Shown here: piece by piece, positions 1-3,855 of the stretch
Position numbering within the stretch: position 1 is the first letter of the stretch
How the letters are laid out: each line of letters opens with the position of its first letter
Source of the DNA: Actinomycetes bacterium
GTDB lineage: Bacteria; Actinomycetota; Coriobacteriia; WRKU01; WQUG01
Assembly (NCBI GenBank): GCA_009785855.1
Contig: WQUG01000019.1
Location: 1 to 7,168 of the forward strand
Length of the DNA stretch: 7,168 bases
Reading direction: 5' to 3'
The notes under the pieces: model-generated
What the model was told of the DNA's origin: nothing
The model's input: only the letters and a program-made list of their open reading frames with translations
The model's database searches: none
Program-made: the position numbers and the translations under genes

Positions 1-114
1 CGATGGATCGTTAGAATGGAAGAAACCCGGGCGCGACCTCCAGGTTGCTCGCTGGAGCGTCGACGAGTATCGCAGAACCCACGCAAGAAGATCTCCCGCA
101 ATACTTGTCCAGAA
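1..114. other. Non-coding left edge with one weak hairpin
   Basis: No gene is supported here. The only structure is an imperfect hairpin at about 35-61: CTCCAG at 38-43 pairs with CTGGAG at 52-57, and a flanking GAC/GTC pair is separated by a one-base bulge. It lies about 55 bases beyond the stop codon of the leftward glycosyltransferase gene, so it could act as a weak transcript end for that gene. Read leftward, the hairpin is followed by a short GC stretch and only then by a few T residues, which is not a convincing intrinsic terminator. The gene to the left is outside the window. Confidence 0.35.
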
Positions 115-1308
115 CTAACTTTTCTTAGTCTTGCCCGTGCGCGTCCGCCGCTTCTTCGCAGGGCGCTGCTCGGTGACCAGCCGCTCGTAGCGCTCCAGCA
201 CCACGCCGGCGGTGGCGGGCAGCGAGTATTGGCTCGCCTGCGCGAAAGCGCCCTTTGCCAGACGCGCGCGCAGCTCGGCGTCGCGGGCGATCCGCACCAT
301 GCTCTCGCTCAGCTCGCCCGGTTCGGGAGCGACGCCCAGAAGCCCGCTCTCCTCGTGGGTGACGGTATCGGCGATGCCCGGCGAGTCGATCGCGACCACC
401 GGCAGGCTTGCGGCCATCGCCTCCAGCACGACCAGCGGGTGGACCTCGCTGACCGAGCCCGTGACGAAGACGTCCGCCAGAGCTTCCAGCCCGGGCAGCT
501 CGGAATACGGCAGCTCGCCGGTGAATATCACCTGGTCGGTGTGCGAACTTTCCAGGGCGCGCTCGCGGATAGTGTCGAGGTCCTTACCGCCGCCGATGAC
601 CAGCAGCTTGGCCCGGGGCAGCTCGCGGGCAGCGCGGAAGAACTCATCGAAAAGGTAGTCGGTGTTCTTCTCGGGCGACAGGCGCCCGGCGTAGCAGAAG
701 ACCACATCATCGGGCGCGATCCCCAGCTGTTCGCGCGAATAGGCGCCCGGATGCGGGTGTGCGAAGGCCTCGATGTCGATGCCGTTGGGCAGGACCTCGG
801 CCGTTGGGTAGTCGGCGAAGTCGGCCAGCCACTCAGCGATGGACGCGCTCGGACAGATGACCAGGTCGCTTGCCACCAGCACGCTCTTCAGCAGGCTGGC
901 CAGAAACGCGTAGCGCGGCGCCTGAGGGATCAGCGAGCCGTAGGCGTCGCTGTAGATGTCGTAGCGGGTGTGGTTCGTGAACACGAGCGGCAGCCCGTAA
1001 CGTTTGACGTAGGGCAGCATCATGCGCCCGCTCTGGAAGGGGTGGTGCACATGCACGAGGTCGAGCGTGGGCAGCAGATCGCGCGCCTCTTTGCCGTAGA
1101 TCATCGAGAAGCTCCAGCCGCTCTTGCCCCAGGGCAAAGCGAGGCTGCGGATGACGCCCGGTTCGTCGTCGGGGTGGTCGCGGTTGCCAAAGGTGAAGAG
1201 GAGGACCTCGTGGCCCTGCTCCTCGAAGTAGCGCTTGTAGAGCCGGATGTGGTTGGTCACCCCACTGACGTAGGGCAGGTAGGCGTCGGCGAACAGCCCG
1301 ATGCGCAT
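115..1308 (-). CDS. Glycosyltransferase family 4 (GT-B fold)
   Basis: This 397-residue protein transfers a sugar from a nucleotide-sugar donor to an unidentified acceptor, probably a lipid or surface glycan, at the inner face of the membrane. The N-terminal acceptor domain opens with MRIGLFADAYLPYVSGVTNH (residues 1-20), the usual GT4 glycine-rich entry loop, and has TNHTRYD at 111-117. The C-terminal donor domain shows LPNGID (173-178), GRLSPEKN (208-215) and the EX7E-type motif SEVHPLVVLEAMA (287-299, Glu288 and Glu296). Length is normal for GT4. The tail (383-397) is strongly basic, with repeated Lys/Arg, and may touch anionic membrane or nucleic acid. No signal peptide or membrane helix is visible. 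I chose the ATG at 1308 because AAAGGAG (1316-1322) sits about 7 bases before it and the GT4 fold begins exactly there; an in-frame ATG at 1332 has no such site. The gene is divergent from ychF. The TNHTRYD region resembles glycolipid glucosyl- and mannosyltransferases, but the acceptor cannot be read from sequence. Confidence 0.9.
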   Translation of the reverse strand: MRIGLFADAYLPYVSGVTNHIRLYKRYFEEQGHEVLLFTFGNRDHPDDEPGVIRSLALPWGKSGWSFSMIYGKEARDLLPTLDLVHVHHPFQSGRMMLPYVKRYGLPLVFTNHTRYDIYSDAYGSLIPQAPRYAFLASLLKSVLVASDLVICPSASIAEWLADFADYPTAEVLPNGIDIEAFAHPHPGAYSREQLGIAPDDVVFCYAGRLSPEKNTDYLFDEFFRAARELPRAKLLVIGGGKDLDTIRERALESSHTDQVIFTGELPYSELPGLEALADVFVTGSVSEVHPLVVLEAMAASLPVVAIDSPGIADTVTHEESGLLGVAPEPGELSESMVRIARDAELRARLAKGAFAQASQYSLPATAGVVLERYERLVTEQRPAKKRRTRTGKTKKS

Positions 1309-1327
1309 GGGCGGACTCCTTTCGTTC

Positions 1328-1377
1328 GGCAAGGGGGGAGGTCCCCCGCCTCTGGGTAGGGGGCCCAGCCCCTTGCC
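1328..1377. repeat. GC-rich nested palindrome in the divergent intergenic region
   Basis: A perfect 9-bp inverted repeat, GGCAAGGGG at 1328-1336 and CCCCTTGCC at 1369-1377, encloses two smaller inverted pairs: GGGGG (1334-1338) with CCCCC (1343-1347), and CTGGG (1352-1356) with CCCAG (1364-1368). The second inner hairpin abuts the outer stem, so a branched three-way fold is possible, although the first competes for G residues with the outer arm. If the leftward gene is transcribed from the TATAAT at 1395-1400, the whole element lies in its 5' leader, ending about six bases before the ribosome binding site. No T-run follows, so it is not a standard terminator. It may be an extragenic palindromic repeat or a leader structure affecting translation. 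Confidence 0.6.
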
Positions 1378-1413
1378 CCGCTCAAACCCTCCCTATTATA
1401 TACTGAGAAGTAT
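1372..1413. promoter_or_regulatory. Divergent promoter region between glycosyltransferase and ychF
   Basis: The AT-rich patch in this otherwise GC-rich gap carries a perfect TATAAT on the minus strand (1400 down to 1395), suited to the glycosyltransferase gene, with no recognisable -35 box. On the plus strand, TATTAT (1394-1399) has TTGCCC (1373-1378) 15 bases upstream, and TATACT (1399-1404) overlaps it; either could serve ychF with a leader of roughly 35 bases. A small inverted repeat, ATACT-gaga-AGTAT (1400-1413), overlaps these boxes and could be an operator. The rightward -35 overlaps one arm of the palindrome at 1328-1377. This is motif matching only. Confidence 0.5.
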
Positions 1414-1442
1414 CGATCCGCCCCCCGCCTCAAGGAGTATCC

Positions 1443-2507
1443 GTGTCCCTTTCCATCGGCATCGTCGGTCTGCCCAATGTGGGCAAGTCCACGCTGTTCA
1501 CCGCGCTCACGAAAAACGCCGTTCTGGCGGAGAACTATCCCTTCGCCACGATCGAGCCCAACGTCGGCATCGTCGCGGTGCCCGACGCGCGCCTGATCAA
1601 GCTGGCCGAGCTCGCCCATCCCAGGAAGATCGTGCCGGCCACCGTCGAGTTCGTCGACATCGCCGGTCTGGTCAAGGGCGCAGCAACCGGCGAGGGGCTG
1701 GGCAACCAGTTCCTGGCGAACATCCGCGAGACCGACGCGATCGTCGAGGTCGTGCGCTACTTCGAAGACGGCAACATCGTGCACGTCGACGGCAAGGTCG
1801 ACCCGGTAAGCGACGCAGAGACCATCAAGATCGAGCTGATCCTGGCAGACCTGGGCACGATGGAGAAGGTGGTCGCGCGGCTGGAGAAGGAAGCGAAGAA
1901 GGACAAGGCTCGCGGCGCCGGGCTGGAGACCGCGCGCAAGCTGCAGGCGCACCTGGAGGCCGGGCATCGCGCGCTGTCCTGCAAGCTCACGGATGAGGAG
2001 TGCGCCCAAGCCGCCGACTTCCACCTGATGACCGCCAAGCCGCTGCTCTACGTGGCCAACATCGACGAGTCGCAGATCGGCACAGAGCTGGCGCTCATCG
2101 ACGGGCAGGCGCCGATCCCCATCTGCGCGAAGATCGAGTCCGAGCTGGCCGATCTCGACGCCGACGACGCCAGCGAGTACCTGGCAGAACTGGGCCTGCC
2201 GGAACCCGGCCTCGACGTCCTGGCGCGCGCGGCCTACCGGCTGCTGGGCTTGCAGAGCTACTTCACCGCCGGCGAGCCCGAGGTGCGCGCCTGGACCATA
2301 CCGCTGGGCGCGAAAGCCCCGCAGGCGGCCGGCGTCATCCACAGCGACTTCGAACGCGGCTTCATCAAGGCCGAGGTGGTGGGCTACGACGACTACCTGC
2401 GCTACGGCGGCGAGAAGGGCGCCCGCGAAGCCGGTCGCCTGCGCCTGGAAGGCAAGGACTACGTGGTGCAGGACGGCGACGTCATGCACTTCAAGTTCAA
2501 CGTGTAG
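1443..2507 (+). CDS. ychF: Redox/translation-associated ATPase YchF (Obg family, OLA1-like)
   Basis: YchF is a universally conserved cytosolic P-loop NTPase that prefers ATP, binds ribosomes and influences translation and the oxidative stress response. The 354 residues match the family's usual length of about 363. The Walker A motif is GLPNVGKST (9-17), the G3 motif is DIAG (72-75), and the G4 position reads NIDE (206-209) instead of the NKxD of GTPases, which is the known basis of ATP preference. A charged helical coiled-coil arm spans about 135-200. The C-terminal TGS domain (about 270-354) ends with the hallmark HSDFERGFIKAEV and a DGDVMHFKFNV tail. Translation starts at GTG 1443, five bases after AAGGAG (1432-1437). 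All key residues are intact. It appears to be transcribed on its own: it diverges from the gene to its left, and the next gene has its own promoter after a gap of about 100 bases. No clear terminator follows it. Confidence 0.97.
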   Translation: MSLSIGIVGLPNVGKSTLFTALTKNAVLAENYPFATIEPNVGIVAVPDARLIKLAELAHPRKIVPATVEFVDIAGLVKGAATGEGLGNQFLANIRETDAIVEVVRYFEDGNIVHVDGKVDPVSDAETIKIELILADLGTMEKVVARLEKEAKKDKARGAGLETARKLQAHLEAGHRALSCKLTDEECAQAADFHLMTAKPLLYVANIDESQIGTELALIDGQAPIPICAKIESELADLDADDASEYLAELGLPEPGLDVLARAAYRLLGLQSYFTAGEPEVRAWTIPLGAKAPQAAGVIHSDFERGFIKAEVVGYDDYLRYGGEKGAREAGRLRLEGKDYVVQDGDVMHFKFNV

Positions 2508-2549
2508 AACGCACTGAACCTCCGCCGACGCCAGCACCAGAGAGCATCT

Positions 2550-2578
2550 TTGGCCCGACCGCCCGACTCCGATATACT
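2550..2578 (+). promoter_or_regulatory. Probable sigma-70 promoter of the PGM-metH-metF operon
   Basis: TTGGCC (2550-2555) and TATACT (2573-2578) are separated by exactly 17 bases, a good housekeeping promoter arrangement that stands out in GC-rich DNA. Transcription would start near 2585, leaving a leader of only about 26 bases before the ATG at 2611. That leader is too short for a cobalamin or SAM riboswitch, and none is visible upstream. GATAT-acttg-ATATC (2571-2585) is a perfect short inverted repeat covering the -10 box and start point, a possible operator. Confidence 0.6.
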
Positions 2579-2610
2579 TGATATCTGAGATTCCGAGCTT
2601 GGAGGTCTTC

Positions 2611-3855
2611 ATGAAATACATCGTTGTCATCCTTGACGGGGCGGCGGACCGGCCGCTGGTCGACACAGAGACGCCCTATGATGGCCAGACGATCCTCGAG
2701 GCGGCAGCCATCCCGGTGCTCGACCTCATGGCGCGCCAGGGGCGCGTCGGTCTGGCGCGCACCGTCCCGGAGGGCTGCGAGCCTTCCAGCGCGGCTGCCT
2801 GCACCTCGATCCTGGGCTATGACCCCGCGCGCTACGGCGTCGGGCGCGGAGCCATCGAGGCCGCGGGCATGGGCATCGAGCTGGCAGACGACGAGGTCGC
2901 GCTGCGGGTCAACACGCTCATCATCGAGGACGGCCTCATGTCGAGTTACGCCTGCGACCACATCGAGACCGCCTCTTCGCGCGCGCTGGTCAGCGAGCTT
3001 GCCGCCGAGCTCAACGACGACACCTTCACCCTGCACCCGGGCCTTGCCTATCGCCACCTGCTCGTGGTCAAGGGCCACCGCGAGCTGCTCGACCTGCAGT
3101 TCACCCCGCCGCACGACATCACCGGCCAGCCCATCGACGGCCATCTGCCGCGTGGTGGCGCCGGCGCCGACCTTCTGCTCAATCTCATGGAGCGCGCCCA
3201 CAAGCTCCTGCCCACCTTGCCCGCGAACCTCGACCGCATCGCCCACGGCCTGCGGGCCGCGACCGACCTCTGGCCCTTCTGGCCGGGGGTGGCGCCGAAG
3301 GACCTGGTCTCGTTCACCGAGCGCTTTGGCAAGACCGCCGCGCTGTCCTCGGGCGTCGACCTGCTCGGCGGCCTGGCGGTGCTCTTCGGCCTGGATCGCC
3401 TCGACATCGCCGGGGTGACCGACGGGCTGGACAACGACTTCGCCGCGCAGGCGAGCGGCAGTCTGGACGCGCTCGCCGATCATGACCTTGTGGTCATCCA
3501 CATCGAGGCGCCCGACGAGGAGGGCCATGCGGGAAACATCTTCGGCAAGATCGCGGCGCTGGAGAAGATCGACAGCCAGGTGATGACGCGGATCCTGACC
3601 TACGCGAAGCAGCACGCCGGCGAGGGCGTGCGCGTGCTGGCGCTGCCGGACCATCCCACGCCCATCGAGCTTCTGACCCACACCGGCGACCCGGTGCCCT
3701 GGCTGCTCTGGGGCACGGGGATCGAGCCGGGCCTGGCTCCGGTGGAGGCCTACAACGAGTTCACGGCGGCAGACACCGGCGTCATGATCGATCCGGGCGC
3801 CGGCCTCATGGAGCTGCTGCTCGCGGGCGGCGACGGGGGCGGGGAGCTGGCGTGA
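2611..3855 (+). CDS. apgM: Cofactor-independent phosphoglycerate mutase, archaeal type (proposed homoserine kinase relative)
   Basis: This 414-residue protein belongs to the alkaline phosphatase superfamily, in the archaeal-type 2,3-bisphosphoglycerate-independent phosphoglycerate mutase group, part of which has been proposed to be an alternative homoserine kinase (TIGR02535-type). It shows metal-site LDGAADRP (8-15), the Ser nucleophile region EPSSAAACTSILGYDP (57-72, Ser60), HIEAPDEEGHAGN (297-309), LPDHPTP (345-351, Asp346-His348 region) and HTGDPVPWL (357-365). The residue after Ser60 is Ala where I recall Asp in typical members (GSDVAN...LGYDP), so substrate choice may differ. The ATG at 2611 is chosen because GGAGG (2601-2605) lies five bases upstream and the family begins with MKYIVVILDG; a TTG at 2578 falls inside the promoter. 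Its stop overlaps the metH start by four bases, which ties it to methionine synthesis. That context would fit homoserine or serine supply, but the reaction is not settled by sequence. The symbol reflects the family, not a proven activity. Confidence 0.85.
   Translation: MKYIVVILDGAADRPLVDTETPYDGQTILEAAAIPVLDLMARQGRVGLARTVPEGCEPSSAAACTSILGYDPARYGVGRGAIEAAGMGIELADDEVALRVNTLIIEDGLMSSYACDHIETASSRALVSELAAELNDDTFTLHPGLAYRHLLVVKGHRELLDLQFTPPHDITGQPIDGHLPRGGAGADLLLNLMERAHKLLPTLPANLDRIAHGLRAATDLWPFWPGVAPKDLVSFTERFGKTAALSSGVDLLGGLAVLFGLDRLDIAGVTDGLDNDFAAQASGSLDALADHDLVVIHIEAPDEEGHAGNIFGKIAALEKIDSQVMTRILTYAKQHAGEGVRVLALPDHPTPIELLTHTGDPVPWLLWGTGIEPGLAPVEAYNEFTAADTGVMIDPGAGLMELLLAGGDGGGELA

Noticed and set aside
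35..61. Intrinsic terminator for the glycosyltransferase
   Set aside because: The stem is short with a bulge, and no T-run follows it directly in the leftward direction; kept only as a note on the left edge.
16..1359. Long open frame on the plus strand opposite the glycosyltransferase
   Set aside because: It is a GC-bias shadow: no recognisable domain and no ribosome binding site, while the minus-strand frame has clear GT4 motifs.
2578..2610. Upstream TTG start for the PGM-like gene
   Set aside because: It overlaps the -10 box and lacks a ribosome binding site, whereas ATG 2611 has GGAGG at ideal spacing and the family N-terminus.
1257..3681. Long minus-strand open frames (1257-2666 and 2497-3681) opposite ychF and the PGM-like gene
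   Set aside because: Composition is typical of antisense GC-rich frames (rich in Gly, Arg, Gln, Val, His with no motifs), and the plus-strand genes are unambiguous.
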